Made by a program: the position numbers and the translations under genes. A DNA stretch of 64,000 nucleotides from Alligator mississippiensis (lineage: Eukaryota > Chordata > Crocodylia > Alligatoridae), in the NCBI RefSeq assembly GCF_030867095.1, contig NC_081831.1, positions 63,502,716 through 63,566,715 on the forward strand. The letters run 5' to 3'. A model generated the notes under the pieces. That model was not told the origin of the DNA, did not search any database, and saw nothing but the letters and a program-made list of their open reading frames with translations. This document shows positions 38,706-51,279 of the stretch, one piece after another; positions within the stretch are counted from its first letter, which is position 1, and every line of letters begins with the position of its first letter.

Positions 38706-39925
38706 GGGTACATACAAATGTTCAGGGAGCTCAGAGTGCATTAAAAATGGCCACCCTATCTAACTTAGTTCACACACATGTGGACCTTACACTCGGATGC
38801 CTAGTTAGGTTGATCTAAGTGCAAACTGTACAGAAGTTCCAGCAAGGTTAGATAGGTCAAAAAATGGCTGATCTAATTTAACTGTACCTCAGAGGTGTAC
38901 TAAGTTAGATTGGGTAGAGCTAGACTGATCTAACTAAACATGTACTGGTCTGTACATGTCCTGAGCACAGCCCCAGGGCTGGGAAAGCCCAGCCACTGGC
39001 CCCAGTCCTGAGGCTCCACTTTTTCTAAACCCCCACTGGCACCAGACTATTTTTAGCCTCTCCAACCCCTTCCCCAACCCCCAGATGGACAACCCCCCAC
39101 CCCAAGGACCAGCTGGCCCTCCCATTGAGCCTGCTAACTCCCCTAGTCCTGCAACCCACCCCAGTACCAGTTTTCCTGGCATTCACCAGTGCCAGGAACC
39201 AATGGAAGTAAGTTGGGGTGGGAGGAGAGGTGGGTGGGATCAGGGCAGGGAGTTGTTCATTTGGGGGTGGGGGACTAAAAATAACCCCTGGTACCGGGGG
39301 GGGGGGGGGGGGGGACCACCCTTATCCTTCCAAACCCCACCCCCAGTCCTGCCAAACTCCCCTGAATGAAGCCTGATCCGCCTGCCCTTCCCCCCCCACC
39401 CCAAGTTACTTCAGCCAGGCTCCTGGGACTGGTGAACACCAGTAAAACTGGTCCCAGGAGCAGTTTGTGGGATCAGAGGCAGTTCAGCAGCACTGGGGTG
39501 AAGAGGGGCTGGGGGAGGTCAAGGGAGTTGGTGGGATTGGAGATCCTTTCTGATTCCTGCCATGCCCCCAATACCTCCAGCTCCTCCCACAGACCCTGCT
39601 AACCCCCTAAAGCCCCCAAGCCTTCCTCATGGACCACACTAGCCCCCCATGATCTTGCCAAACCCTCCTGGACCCCACCAGCCCTCCTGTGGACCCTGCT
39701 AGCCTCCCCCAGTACTCCCAAGCTTCCCTGCATGTCCTGTTAGCCTTCCCAATTCTCCCAAACCTCCCCATGGATCCTGTTAGCCCCCTTAATTCCCCCA
39801 ACCCCACTTCTCCCTGCACTAACCTCTCCATCCTGCTTGCCCTCTGAGCCCTACTCTAACTTAGATTAGATTGGGGGCCATTTTTAACCCAATTCGACCC
39901 CCCAGACCTCTATCTGTAATGTCTA
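38706..39925. mobile_element. Foldback element with a poly-G centre
   Basis: Inverted blocks near the ends: attaaaaatggcc, ctatctaacttagt at 38738-38774 and the complement of agattagattgg, ggccatttttaac at 39858-39890. GC-rich tandem-like interior (accccaagg, ggaccagctggcc; ttcctggcattcaccagtgc and related). A G run lies at 39297-39314, close to the midpoint. No coding capacity accepted. Confidence 0.5.
39296..39315. repeat. Poly-G tract
   Basis: About 18 consecutive G between taccg and accacc; can form quadruplex structures. Length may be affected by sequencing. Confidence 0.8.
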
Positions 39926-39929
39926 TAAA

Positions 39930-41390
39930 AAGCTCTAGTCTCTACCCTGGACAACACTGAGGACAGAAATAAATCTCAGGGACTATACTTCATGCTGCTA
40001 TGTTGCGAGACCTGTGTGCACAGTGAATACCCACCTCCTGCCTGCTCTTCAAGTGACTTGCCTTTCAGCCCTCAAAGTGACAAACACATATTGTACATAA
40101 TAAAGCTGCCTAAGGAGTGGCACTGAAAACCTTCAACAGTTGGGCTAAGGAGGGACCGGAATAAAAGTCCTGGTTCACGTATCAGTTGGGGATCCAGTCT
40201 TGCTCTGATCCAGGGGAAGACAGAGCCAAAGCTTCCTCCTCTCCTCAATCTTGTATTTGTTTCTGGTAGAGAAGGTAGCTAACTAACTCTGCTTTCTCCT
40301 TTCATTTGGCTTCTCAAAAAAGGAAGGTGTCATGTGTTGAGAATGACTTGGCTGCTGTAGTTCATTCTTCGTGGCCCTTTCTATTTTTCACCTTTCTTTT
40401 GAAACTGCCACTTAAGGGGCCAACTGTGATGGATACAAGTTAGGAACTAACAGAGTTCAGCTACCAGTTACACAGAAGAAAGAACACCCACCAGCCAGCA
40501 GATGGTAATAAGTATTGGTCCTTTACAGCACGAGAGAGAGAGAAATGAGCAAGTAAGCTATTCCTGCATTGTTCTATAACCCACAAAGAAAGCTCTGAGC
40601 CACCCATTTTTTTCCCCCCAACATCAGCAACGTGCCTTGGAAATTTATGGCTTTGCTATGGTGAACCCGAACCAGGCATCAAAAAAACAGCCCATTGGAT
40701 CTCCTTCTACTACCTGCCTCAGGAATAATCTGACTGCTCAGAGAGAAGAAATGCAGACCAAATTTAGAGACTGCTCCTAGGCACTAGTAGAAAACAGGCT
40801 GGTTCAAGCATTTACTTATTAGAAATTTCACCCCTCCAGAATAAATCATGTATTGCTGTTGGGGAGAGGGGGGTTGATGGGGTCATAAGCAATGAAGGCA
40901 ATTATGGTCCCACAGGCCTGTCAGGCAGACCTTGCAAATGTATCTTGTAAGAGATAAATTAAACACTTCCACAATGAGATACTTAACAAATCCCCTAGGA
41001 GAATAAGTGCATAATGGCTGTGATCTGCTAATGGGAGAGGGCTGTGGCTGCATAGCTAGTCAAGAAATCATGACTCAGAGATGGAACTGGGGAAGTGGTC
41101 CAGAGAGGGGAGAGGGAAAGGATGGGCAGTTCCAGTGAACCCAGTCTCCTTTTACCCATTCTGGGAATGGGTGTCCATTTCCTTCCTTTCCCAGGGGGCT
41201 GCAGGGCTGCTAATCTTCAGTCACTTGGTGCCCTGTCAGTCCTGCTCACTGTGGGAAACCCTCCTCCTGTGTCCGTACCTGAAGGGAAGTCCCAATGGTG
41301 CAGGGGGAAGGGAGCCGAGGGAACACTCAGCTGACCAGAGGAATGTAACCGCGTCCTTTACAGCATGGAAGGAAACAACTTGTGAATCAA
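39930..41390. other. Unassigned stretch
   Basis: No gene or named repeat recognised; short GA microsatellite near 40532. Confidence 0.35.
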
Positions 41391-41394
41391 ATAC

Positions 41395-41880
41395 ACTCTC
41401 TACCGCACATCACCCAAGGGTCTCGAAGCACTTTACACATCCTTCAGTAAACTCAGGCTCAGAAACCCTCTGAGGCAGGCAAACAGCATTTACCAATGGT
41501 AAAAAGGGAGGATGCCAATGAGGAACAAGGAAGGACTGTGCAGACATACCCAAGCTGTGGAATGGGCAGCAGTATAGCTGTGTCAGTGAGCTCTGCTGAG
41601 AAGCAAGGCTTATTAGGCTGGTCTCAGCACCACACCAACAGGACCATGCCGCTTCCAGTTTTGGAGCGAGGGCAGGTATCTCTATACAGCGTTGCCTTGT
41701 GACATGGGGTCTCAGGTACACAAGCTAGGAATTTCACAGCTCACTCAGGGTATCTCTGCATAGCACTGCACATGTAGACATACACTAAGGCACAGAGAGG
41801 TTAAGTGACTTACCCAAGATAAGGCTGGTGGTATGCAACAGAGCCCTGGATGTCACTCCCAGCTCCTAACACTTATCTGG
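41395..41880. mobile_element. MIR-like SINE split by a TIR mini-element
   Basis: 41405-41515 (gaagcactttacacatcc, ctgaggcaggc, atttaccaatgg) and 41790-41880 (aggcacagagaggttaagtg, acttacccaagat) are the two halves of a MIR-like SINE. The bases between contain inverted gggtatctctgcatagc and complement gtgtatgtctacatgtgc ends (41747-41788) and another agacataccc (41542-41551). Confidence 0.5.
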
Positions 41881-42038
41881 TGCTTTAGGTTAGAAACAGA
41901 TATCGCCAAATGAAGTGGATCCACTGTGCCAGGACATATCTTGTCACATCTGATGTGCTTCAGCTGGCAAAACATGCATTGCCTGTTGTCCTGCCCATTG
42001 ATGCTGTGGGACAACAGATGATGTGTTTCTCTGAGGTG

Positions 42039-42093
42039 TTGAGGGGCCTGATCCTACACCCTGGGAACATCCATGCAGGATCAGGCCCCTCAA
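42039..42093. repeat. Perfect 17-bp hairpin
   Basis: Arms 42039-42055 and 42077-42093 (ttgaggggcctgatcct and its complement) around a 21-base loop. A second small inverted pair (tgttgtc/gacaaca) lies just upstream. May be a transposon remnant. Confidence 0.7.
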
Positions 42094-42829
42094 GCCCTGG
42101 GAGTGCCTGCCCAGGGCACCTGGAGAGTGCAGACACCTCTGGGCTGCCCACACTCTCATGCCATAAAATAAATAAGGTCCACTGCTAAATCATGGCACAA
42201 ATTATACCACTTTCATAGCGGTCACATTTGTGGCATGACAAGGGGCATAGAGGTCTGTTTGCTTGACCTTTATGCCACCATAAAAATTCCTATGGAGGCA
42301 AAAGGGTGACAAATGATATCGTGTTTGCATTCTCACTGACAAGATGGTGCCTTCCCCTAGTCTGATGCAAGCTAATGGCAAGCTTCATGGTGGGTCAGAA
42401 GGAGGACCTGTCCAGAAACCTGAAAACTGGCACTTAATTATGCTCAGCAGGGTGACAGACAGTAGTGTTGCTCACCATCCGCTCTACAAACAATTCTGTG
42501 TCAAAGGTTGGCAGGTGGCTGTTTCCCTTGGAGCTGTAATTAATATCATCTGAACTCCAGATTAAAGAGCTCCACAAAGTACCAGGTGTTGCCTCTTAGC
42601 AACCATCTGCATAAGGGCAGGAGACTGGTGCTGATATTTGATGCCTTTCCCATGAGCCAGGAAACAACAAAGTGAAGATGGGATGAAGGAAGCCAAGCAC
42701 CTATCTTTGAAGGGGCACCAGCCACAGAGTGAGGCCAAGGCCAGTACAGAGGCAACAGCTGCCCTGACCTGGACACAAAACCGACCTTTCAGAATCTGAT
42801 GCTCTTTAATGTCTTTTCTGAAGATGGAA

Positions 42830-43123
42830 ACTTCCATCCCTGCGGGTGAGCCAAGGGGATGAAGCGGAGGAATCTGATGCCACTGAGGGAGAGGAAGTAA
42901 CTGCAGAGCTGATGAGGGGGGAGGCTGGAGAGAAGACAGTTTTGGCAACTGTTCCAGCAGGAATTGTCAGCACACCAAGTGGCCCTTCCCCTGCTGTGAA
43001 GCCACCTGCCTTTTCTCCTCTGTCAGTCCCTCTCCACATCTGTGGACTGCCTTGTGAAGATCTCTTCCAAACACCAGGCCAACCCTGTGCAGCCTGGCCC
43101 TCAAAGGATTATTACTCCTAAAA
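42830..43123 (+). other. Open reading frame of unknown status
   Basis: A 98-codon frame runs between stops; it has no internal in-frame ATG near its start (first usable GTG at 42846). It has an acidic N-terminal part (GDEAEESDATEGEE) and a proline/serine-rich remainder ending in SKDYYS. An AATAAA lies about 80 bases after the stop (43204-43209). No family recognised. The composition is unusual for random AT-rich flank, but there is no convincing splice or promoter evidence. Confidence 0.2.
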
Positions 43124-43611
43124 ATGCCTGGCCTGTGATGTCAGTAGCTTGAGAACCCTTCCCACAGTGCACATTCGAGATACCAGGAAGTGCTTTTCAA
43201 GTCAATAAACCTTTTTCCTCCAGCTCTCCGTGCTGTGGTGAAGCACAGATTTAGGCTCACAGTAGTAGATAGAGCTTGTTCACTCCAAGCTGTGTCCTGC
43301 AAAGGGATTTAGACGCTGGCTTCCCCACACTCCCATGAAAGGAAAGCATCCACTGTACCCTCTATTGCAGTGACTGCAGACTGCTGCACTGAGCCAGGCA
43401 GGGCCAGAGAGCAGCATGCCGCTGTTGCAGATAAAAGCAAGTGCCTCAAAACTGTGCTTGCTATCTGATGCTCGCAAGCCCAGCTCCCTGCCTGAGCTGC
43501 ATGAGTAAACAGGCTCAGCATAAAAGGCTCACTTGATGCCAGGCTAGTGCTATGCACACAAAAATACTTGAAGGAGAACTAAAAGGTTTTTAAGCTGTTA
43601 GGGTCATGTCT

Positions 43612-43720
43612 TGATAGGATGACCATACATCCCTAGGAAATGCAACATGAAAAAGCCCGATGTTTTCTTGTCTTGAAGGAGGAAAAATAATTGTAAAAGT
43701 GTCTGATTTCCTCTCCTCTG
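43612..43720. mobile_element. Possible MITE fragment
   Basis: taggatgaccatacatccct resembles the edge of a common reptile DNA-transposon MITE. Only one end is seen. Confidence 0.25.
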
Positions 43721-43899
43721 CTTGCATACTCTCTATGGCAGCCCCTGAGGGCAGAGGAATATGAAGATCTGACTCAGGCCATTCCTCACATCTCCATTCT
43801 TCAGTACTTATTTCTGTGGGTTTGGGTTCTGTGCAGAGAAAAACTGCAGTGTCTAAGACTTTGACTGGTAGCTTCACTGTAGTCTCCCAAATGGTTTCT

Positions 43900-45870
43900 G
43901 GGAAGGAAGCAAATAGACATGGATGTTCATTCTGGATCTGGATCCAGACTTCCCAAAAGCTCGGGAATGTTCCATTCTGGGGCCTGCCAGAGCCATGAAA
44001 AGGTTATTGAAAGAACCAGTACACACTGAGATTCTCTTCACCTGACCCTTGGGAAGGAAGGGACAGTACAAAGATGTGTCTCTGGCCCTGGGGCTTGGCA
44101 TCTTTGCAAAGCTACACCTTAAAGCAAGCTCACAAACAGCTACTTTGTGTGATTGTTAGGATGCTTGGATTCCAGTACGCTGACCAGCTGGGTCAATAAT
44201 TCCAACAATTCATTAGTGAGACTCCTGCTTAGACATGGTTCTTGTAACAAATAGCCTCAATCAAGGCCCAGACACTTACTTTTTACATCAAGTGCCTGAG
44301 AAATAAGGATAATGCTCATTCCACACAACAGAAATGAGCACGTTGTGGTAGCAAAGTAATTTTTGTCTTTGTTAAATCTCTTCTCTTGGTTGAGGCCTGG
44401 TCATAAGTATGAAAAAGCATTCTCCACTTCAGCCATGTATTTGAAGTTGATGGAAGCTCTGATGCAAAGACTGGGAAAACCATTTCCTGACCAGAACATG
44501 TGACAACAGCATCATCGTCAAAGCACATCCCACCAGGTTGTGTTCCTAGCATAGCAGAACTTGGAGGAGGTGAGGGCCCCATCTACATGGCCTGTTGATG
44601 TAGGCACAAGCTGCAGAACACTACGCCAACAAAGTTCACCATCTATCATAGTCTGCACCAAGCAAGGAAAGCTTTTATCCTGGCCAGCAACTGAAGCAGT
44701 GCTCCACTAACCTCCCAAACCTACTCATTTCCTGGCCTGCACCATCCACTTTTTGGACAGCACAGAGCAGACGTAGATACCCCAAAAAAGAAGAGGTTGC
44801 AGGTGCTGCAAGCCTCATCCTAGTCAGTGTTTGAGCTAGGCCCAGTCTCTGTAATATGCAGGACCCTGTTTGTTTAACTGGTCAAATCTGGCATTATTTG
44901 GATAGCTTATTGGAGAATCTGTGTTAAACTGCATAAGATAAATAACAAATGCGCCTTGTTAGAGGACTGCAAGCTCTGTGGTACACACTCATAATATGGC
45001 AGCCTTGGTACTTGTTAAAATCATTAATTATAACTTAATGCAACAACAAATTATGTAGGAAACAGATGTGTTGGCAGCGTAGTAATTTGAGTCACCCCCC
45101 TGTGGTCACATTCAAAAAACAGTGGTTTAGACGCACACAGGGCAAAAAAGAAACACTGGGTTCCTGATAACCACATGTTTCGCTGAAGGTATCATTAACT
45201 TATACAGTGATTGGCATCATTTGGAGAGAACAAAAAAGAATTGTTCTGTGCCCACAAATTACACTTCAGCTGCCTTTAAATTCTGTTGCCAGGATCTTGC
45301 AGCTATGTCAATAATGCAAATTTGTTGTCAACTTCCATTTTTGTTGAAAATGGAGTTCCTTTAACCCTGTAGCACATTATATTTAGCCAAGGTCTTCAAA
45401 GATGGCTAGAGCATTTCAAAGCATTGCTATCAAAGTAGGATGCTGGCTGTTGCTGACCAACTAATGAAACACCACTCGGTTCTGACCTCCATGCCACAGT
45501 ATCATTACACGTGAGGGCTGTGTTGGGTACCACCTCAATATGTGCTTTCTTTTATAAGTCAGCTGTTGGAAAGCAGAGGCCACTGATTATGAAGGGCTGC
45601 CTGTATCATTTCAAGCCCTGCCCTACACTTTCAACAACAGCAGATCAGCAGCACAGAGAGGGGAGAGTTCATTTGAGAGTATCTGCTGTCTGACAGAAGG
45701 GCCCTAAATGCCCAAACTATCACATTCATCTGCTCTAATTTCTCAAAGAGGGAATGGTACCTGCAGCCAATTGTACTGTATTCCACCAACAGAACTAAGT
45801 AGAGAAAATGACTAATGAATTAGGCTTTTCATTGGGTCCTGATCCAATTTAGATCCCTAATAAATTAATA
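43900..45870. other. Unassigned stretch
   Basis: No gene or named repeat recognised. Confidence 0.35.
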
Positions 45871-45872
45871 GT

Positions 45873-45985
45873 TTTTAAAGCCAGCGGGGTCCATTAGGAT
45901 AATTTAGTCTGCCTTCCTGCATAACAGGCCATATCACTTCATCATCTAGATGTCAATACAGGGCTTGAATCTCCTTTTACCTTCA
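45873..45985 (-). mobile_element. CR1 LINE 3' fragment
   Basis: gtccattaggataatttagt, ctgccttcctgcataacagg and atacagggcttgaatctcc match the complement of the CR1 3' end. Confidence 0.65.
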
Positions 45986-46209
45986 GGGGTGTAAATCAAG
46001 AATTAATATGCTGGAGATATTATGTTGTAAGAGTACTTTGAAGAGAATGAGGCTCTGGCTACTTTCATTCTGGTTTATCCATGTCACACAAACCATTGAT
46101 TACCCCTTTATCTTTTCAGCCAAAGTGGACAGAAGGTTGGAATTGGCACCTGTGTAGGGAACACTTGCACAGCTTATCTGAACTGTAAACAACGTCAGCT
46201 GTACAAAAA

Positions 46210-46215
46210 TTTATT
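46210..46215 (-). other. Candidate polyadenylation signal for the minus-strand gene
   Basis: Minus-strand AATAAA about 1.05 kb downstream of the stop at 47263. A closer variant ATTAAA lies at 46728-46733. MIR-like SINE fragments sit in the intervening stretch, as is common in 3' untranslated regions. Which, if either, is used is not visible. Confidence 0.2.
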
Positions 46216-46224
46216 TGTTGATTA

Positions 46225-46640
46225 ATGCACAGGATTAGGAGCCAAGGCTCCTGGATTCCATATCTGGGTCTTCCTCACTGTGAGGCCAGGGGCAAGTCAC
46301 TTGGACACCTTTGAAAATACTGCCTAGTAATTATCACTGCCTCGGTTTCTGACAGGCAACTTGTAGATGCCAAGGACCTGGCTAACACCTGCAGCTCCCC
46401 ATCAAGCCACCTGGAATTGTAGGTATTTATTCAGCGCCTATGAAAATCTAGCCTTAGATTCTAAAACAGAGTATCCAGAAACGGAGATACCCCAAAACAA
46501 GGCTGCACTTTGAAAAATCTACACCTTCACTCCAGTTCATCTGTCTGCAAAATGCAAAAGATCTAACTTTTTTGGGCTGCCCTAATGTTTAACTCATGTT
46601 TGTAAATCCCTTTGGATGAAAGGCATAATAACATTAGTGA
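46225..46640 (+). mobile_element. MIR-like SINE
   Basis: ctcctggattccatatctg, aggggcaagtcacttgg and tgcctcggtttctgacag match the MIR core, and 46575-46632 (ttgtaaatccctttggatga, aaggcataataa) matches a related reptile tail. Diverged; likely within the gene's 3' untranslated or flanking region. Confidence 0.55.
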
Positions 46641-47262
46641 CCTTTTTATATGAAAAGAATGAGTTTTCCTGTTATATACACACACACTGCCATTTTACCC
46701 ATAGCGTTGGATGAAAGGCACTGTTATTTTAATGAACCGCTTACAGAAGAAAATGGACATCTCTTTCCGTCTTGTGTTGGAACATGTGTGAAGAAGTGTT
46801 GACCCCAGACAGTGACAGGGGAGCTAGAAGTGGTATGCCCAAGAATTCAAAAGAGATTTGGAATACTGGGTAGCAAGGGGCATCTTGTCACCTTCTCTAT
46901 ACCTTTCTGATCACTCAACTTTCACTTGAGGGACTCAGGACCCAAACCAATAACAAGTTGACGACATGATGTGAAAGGTCTGCCACCAGAATTCTGATGG
47001 GTTAAATTCCATTATATCCATGTCATGTTACATTATGTTGAATCTCATTCCAGACGGCGTGATCAAACATAACACAAAACGACAACCTGCACTGTACTGT
47101 GACCTAATGCAGAGTGACAGAAATGCAAAATTCTGAGGAACAGAATTCAGGAGATAGTTTGGGAGAGGGGTGGGTGGAGGAAGGTGCTAATTAGCAGATA
47201 ACGCTACTCACTATGGACACGGAACGTTCCACTGTCACTCATGCTTCCTCCTGGAGAGTTTG

Positions 47263-47365
47263 CTAGAAACACTTCAGTCTCTTGGAGACAGCCTCCTTCA
47301 TTTCCTCCCTGGCAGCTCTTTGTGCAAACGAGTTTGTGAAGGCCTCTCTTTCCTTGCCCTGGGGA
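47263..47365 (-). CDS. Terminal coding exon of an unidentified spliced host gene
   Basis: On the minus strand an acceptor with a pyrimidine-rich lead (ttctctggtgttgtag) precedes 103 bases that read one completing base, 33 sense codons and TAG. The peptide is charged and helix-like and includes REAFTNSFAQRAAREEM, ending in KRLKCF and stop. The single starting base completes the codon left open by the exon at 50558-50670 (AG + T = serine), so the frame matches. A second frame of the same stretch is also open, up to a donor-like ATA|gtgagt near 47203, so an alternative 3' end cannot be excluded. Protein family not recognised. A phase-consistent chain of upstream exons is the main support. Confidence 0.6.
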
Positions 47366-47369
47366 CTAC

Positions 47370-50300
47370 AACACCAGAGAACCATTCATCTCCTATCAGC
47401 CGGGTCCAGATTTACTCCGGGTGAGCAAGAATGGTTCTTCAGGGGTATAATTCTGATCCCAACCAATAGTAGCAAGGAATCCAGAGCACTGGTGCTATGT
47501 GATCCACTGAGAGCTAATTAATCATTTCTACTGATTTTGCCTGCTGGACTCATTTAAAATCAATTTACAGCTGAAATATCTTTCAATTTCTTCAGTGAAT
47601 TCAGCACTCATGAAGATTACTGGCTGAGAAACTTGGAGAGCTACATTATCTGATTTAATCTCTCTCTCCTAATTCTGATGCACCTGCCTCTCAGGTGTGC
47701 AGGCACCATTTAGCCACAGAACAGTAACAACACAAACTACAGCAGTACAAGTCCTTATTTGCCTTACCAGTATAATATATCACTGATGTAAGTGGACTCA
47801 TCTAAAGGATTAAAAGGAAAATCCAGTCTCCTACACGTATGCATCTGCTGTCCTCTTTGCTAAGGCTAACACTAAGGCTGTCAATTCATTTTCAGCGATG
47901 GAGAGGGCTTGTGTGTTTTTTTCTCAGAACTGGACTATCTGAGACCTCCCTAGCTCAAGTCATATAAGCAACCAAATAATGAGTGGTATAACTACCAGAG
48001 TCTGTGGCCTGGACAGAAGTAGGGATAGCTGGGGTAGACCAGATGCACCAGAGGCTGCAGCAGCGGCAGTGATCAGGCTGCTGTTCTTGTGCCCCCTCTA
48101 AGTTGGCATTCAAAGCTAGTGCTCTGGAGCACCCAGCCCTCATTACATTACTGCAAATAACCATCAGATGATGATGGCTTTTAGCCACTATCAAGCTGAT
48201 CTGGACTCTAACCGTGGCCAAAAAAACACTGCGTGCATGCTGCAATCAACCCTCAGGAAGATAAATAATTTAAAAAACTTCTTCAACCCCTAAAAACACC
48301 TTGTTCAATTTGAGTCAGTATATGGTCAGTATACTGACAACATTTGAGTCAGTATATGGTCTGGTTTTCTTCTGTAAACTCACATTCCCATGCTTCAACT
48401 GCACCAATCCAATGATCTGCACACTCATAAAATCACCACATCCCTATCTATATCTGTCATTTCACTGAACTAATGAGAAGGACAGTACATGGCACATGAA
48501 AGGAAACTCTTGCCTGAAGTTAAGAGTACATGAAAAAAGCAGAAATCAGTAAATGCCATCCCATGTACAGTAGATCTTGTTGCAGTGTTCCTAGCTCTTG
48601 TTACTGTATTTTCCCATGAATCTCCATAACACCAACATTTTATGTACCCAGCTCCTGGAGTCATGAAAACCTTGGCTTTCATTTAAAAAAAAGTTTTTAA
48701 CCTTTATATTGTGGAGAAAACAGAGACAGAGCATAATCAGAAGGAAAACATGAGAAGGAAAAAAGGGAAAAAAATCATAAGGAAAATAAAAAGAGCCCAA
48801 GAGGTATTATTTGAAAAATCCCATGATTTTAAATCAAAACCATGATTTCTACCTGGCTGGAACTAGCAACCTGCTATTGTTATATAAGAATGTGAACTGT
48901 ATGTGCAGACACCAGAGAACATTTTTTATTTTTGAAAACTGATGGGTTATGCACTAGATGCTGTTGTTTTATTTTACATAAGCACTACACAATAGCACTT
49001 TAAATATTAAACGCTCCATGTCTTTATAAGAACGATAAGTTATCTTCTTTAGGACACCAGAGGGAGCCAAGACAAGAAAGAAGATGAAGGAAAAATAAAG
49101 GCAGGTTAGCGAAAGTTTTGAGCTAACCGTAATGGTGGTTCTTGATTGAAAAGTGACTGTAAAAATGGCATCCTGGGTGGGCACATCCATGTGTACTTTG
49201 TCTTGATGACTCTGTATCAAATGTTCTCAGGATATGGCTAAAAAGATGCTTCTTTTTAACTACATATGCTAAGGGAATCCAGCCAACTTCTTTTTTCCTC
49301 TCATACTGGTATTACCAGCAGTAGTATAACTTCTGTAGGCCAAAGGAAGTCCTCGTTCACAGCTTTCGTGGATTTGCACAGGCGCACTTGACTAGAACTT
49401 TGTAAACAGTTCTGCAGTATTGCTTCAGGATAGAGTAGACTCCTGCTCACTCCCCCACAATTGTAATGGCTCTTCTGTGCAAGCAGGAGTAAAGAGCAAT
49501 GAAAAGTTACACTTGTCAATGAGCTAAGCAATGATGACTGGGTATGCAAAAGATACAGGTACACTTGCCCATTATTACCCTATCACTTTTGGAACAGGAC
49601 TAGAATCTAGTTCCATCTGCCTTATCACCAGCTTTCTTCAGTCAAAATACAACAGCAGTATATCCCCACCATGTTTTTGTAAGTAGAACCCAATACAACA
49701 CCCCTCCCCCAATTTAATTTACTCTCTTTAGAAGTTATTACAAGTTATTAGCACCTCAGGGCTCATTTTACAGCCTCTTGCTTTGATCCTCAGCTTATTC
49801 AAGGCAATTCACACTGAGCTGCTTCATAACTTGTTTAATAGTTAATTTGTTTGGACATCATTAAAAACATTAAGGCTCCAGGCAATGAGGAGGTGCCAAT
49901 TAACTTGTCAAGTGATTTAATGCTAAGAGGGGTGGTAGGGAGCAGAAGTGTAACCTGCTTACAGCCTTGAAGCTCTTGCATCTCCGAAGCATAAAGAGAA
50001 CACCTCTTCCCAAGCTACTGTCTTCTGTACAGCAACAGATTGTCTGGAATCCCACTGATTCAGGCTCAAATACATTAACTTGCAGATCATCTATTCTGGG
50101 TGTTCAGCAGTTACTGAGCGTCTGAGACCTGAACTGTGAGTGTGAAATATCAGCTTAAGCAGTTCTGTCATTACGACGACTAGTTGAGCTGCTAATAACA
50201 GTCAAGACACTAAAACTGAATTTTGGAGAAGCAGATTTTTGAGAAGTGGCATTTTGACAGAATTTTTAAAAAAGCATTAACTTTCTTTTGACAGAGCTTT

Positions 50301-50550
50301 CATGGCAAAGTCTGAAATCTTCAGCCCAATGCTGGAATTTCAGATCAGACCTGCTCAGTATGATACTCTGCACAAGTAGGTCACAGCCTTTGTCTTCTCT
50401 AGCAAGGTCCCACCAGTACAACTATACATTAAACTAGTCTACAGAACTAAGGCTTTGCTAAAAGAACTACTGCAAAGCCATGGAGATGGAGCTCTATTCC
50501 CAGCTTAGTTGTGGCCTGAGATCTTGCAGTAGCCAGGGGAAATGGTACAT
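47370..50550. other. Intron-like stretch between the last two exons
   Basis: No named repeat recognised. Contains a small duplication (atttgagtcagtatatggt at 48308 and 48342). Other open minus-strand pieces after pyrimidine tracts (48.7 and 49.0 kb) do not fit the phase of the gene. Confidence 0.35.
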
Positions 50551-50557
50551 GGCATAC

Positions 50558-50670
50558 CTCAAAAAATAGGTGCCGATATCAAGCGTTGGGAGGAGCTGGC
50601 TGCTAATTGACTCCAATGATGCTGCAACCTCAACCAAGTGGCAGCCCATTTCAAGGTAAACTGTCTTGCC
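50558..50670 (-). CDS. Internal coding exon of the same minus-strand gene
   Basis: A very strong polypyrimidine tract of about 45 bases (plus-strand purines 50673-50715) ends in tgcttcaag at the acceptor. The 113-base exon is open in phase 0 and ends in GAG|gtatgc, a good donor. It encodes 37 full codons, including GKTVYLEMGCHLVEV and SQLLPTLDIGTYFL, and leaves two bases (AG). It starts in the phase in which exon 55720-55883 ends and ends in the phase needed by exon 47263-47365. The long opposite-frame minus-strand open frame over it is a shadow. The family is not recognised. The peptide looks like soluble helical protein. Confidence 0.62.
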
Positions 50671-50779
50671 CTTGAAGCAGAAAAGAGAAAGTGGAGGAAG
50701 AAAGAGGAGAAAAATCCCAGCCTACAGCCTACTGTCCCCTGTGGAAAGATGTTTAACTTCTGTGGATGGATCTGTGCCT

Positions 50780-51070
50780 CAAGCATAGACAACTGGTAGG
50801 GGATGCATGGGGGTGCATGTGCCTCCCCCGAAGAAGCCGGTGCTCCCCCGATAGCCGACACTGATGCTGTTGGTAGGGCTGGTGCCCCCTCTGACAGGGC
50901 CACCACCCACCCCGATGCAGGAGGAACTAGTCACTCATGGCCTCAAGGACTGGACTCCTAAACATGGGCAACTGGTGCCTCCAGGAGGGGGGGGCGTGCA
51001 CCAGATTACTGACCAGGGTGCGGGGTTCCCCAGGGGCTGATCGCCAACCAGCATTGCCAATGCTCCTAAA
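50780..51070. mobile_element. GC-rich repeat with duplicated edge
   Basis: catagacaactggtagg and catgggcaactggtgcc are two forms of one unit; the interior is rich in cccccgatagccga-type text. Class unresolved. Confidence 0.3.
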
Positions 51071-51279
51071 TCACCTCAAAACCCATCAATAAGCTGTAGT
51101 AGAGATCATTCTTGAATCAAGGGATTGCCGCCACTAACAGAGATGGAGCCTATAGGAGCAGAACAGATTTCTAAGGGGTATGACCTAAGGACTATTTTGC
51201 TAATATGAGGCAGCTACATGGGACGTTTTGCTGACTTGGGATTTTTTTATATTTCTAATATAAATTTGCTAGGCCAGCA

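Noticed and set aside
48590-49045. Two minus-strand frames after pyrimidine tracts (48.7 and 49.0 kb)
   Set aside because: Neither fits the two-base overhang left by exon 50558-50670, and one contains a long T run.
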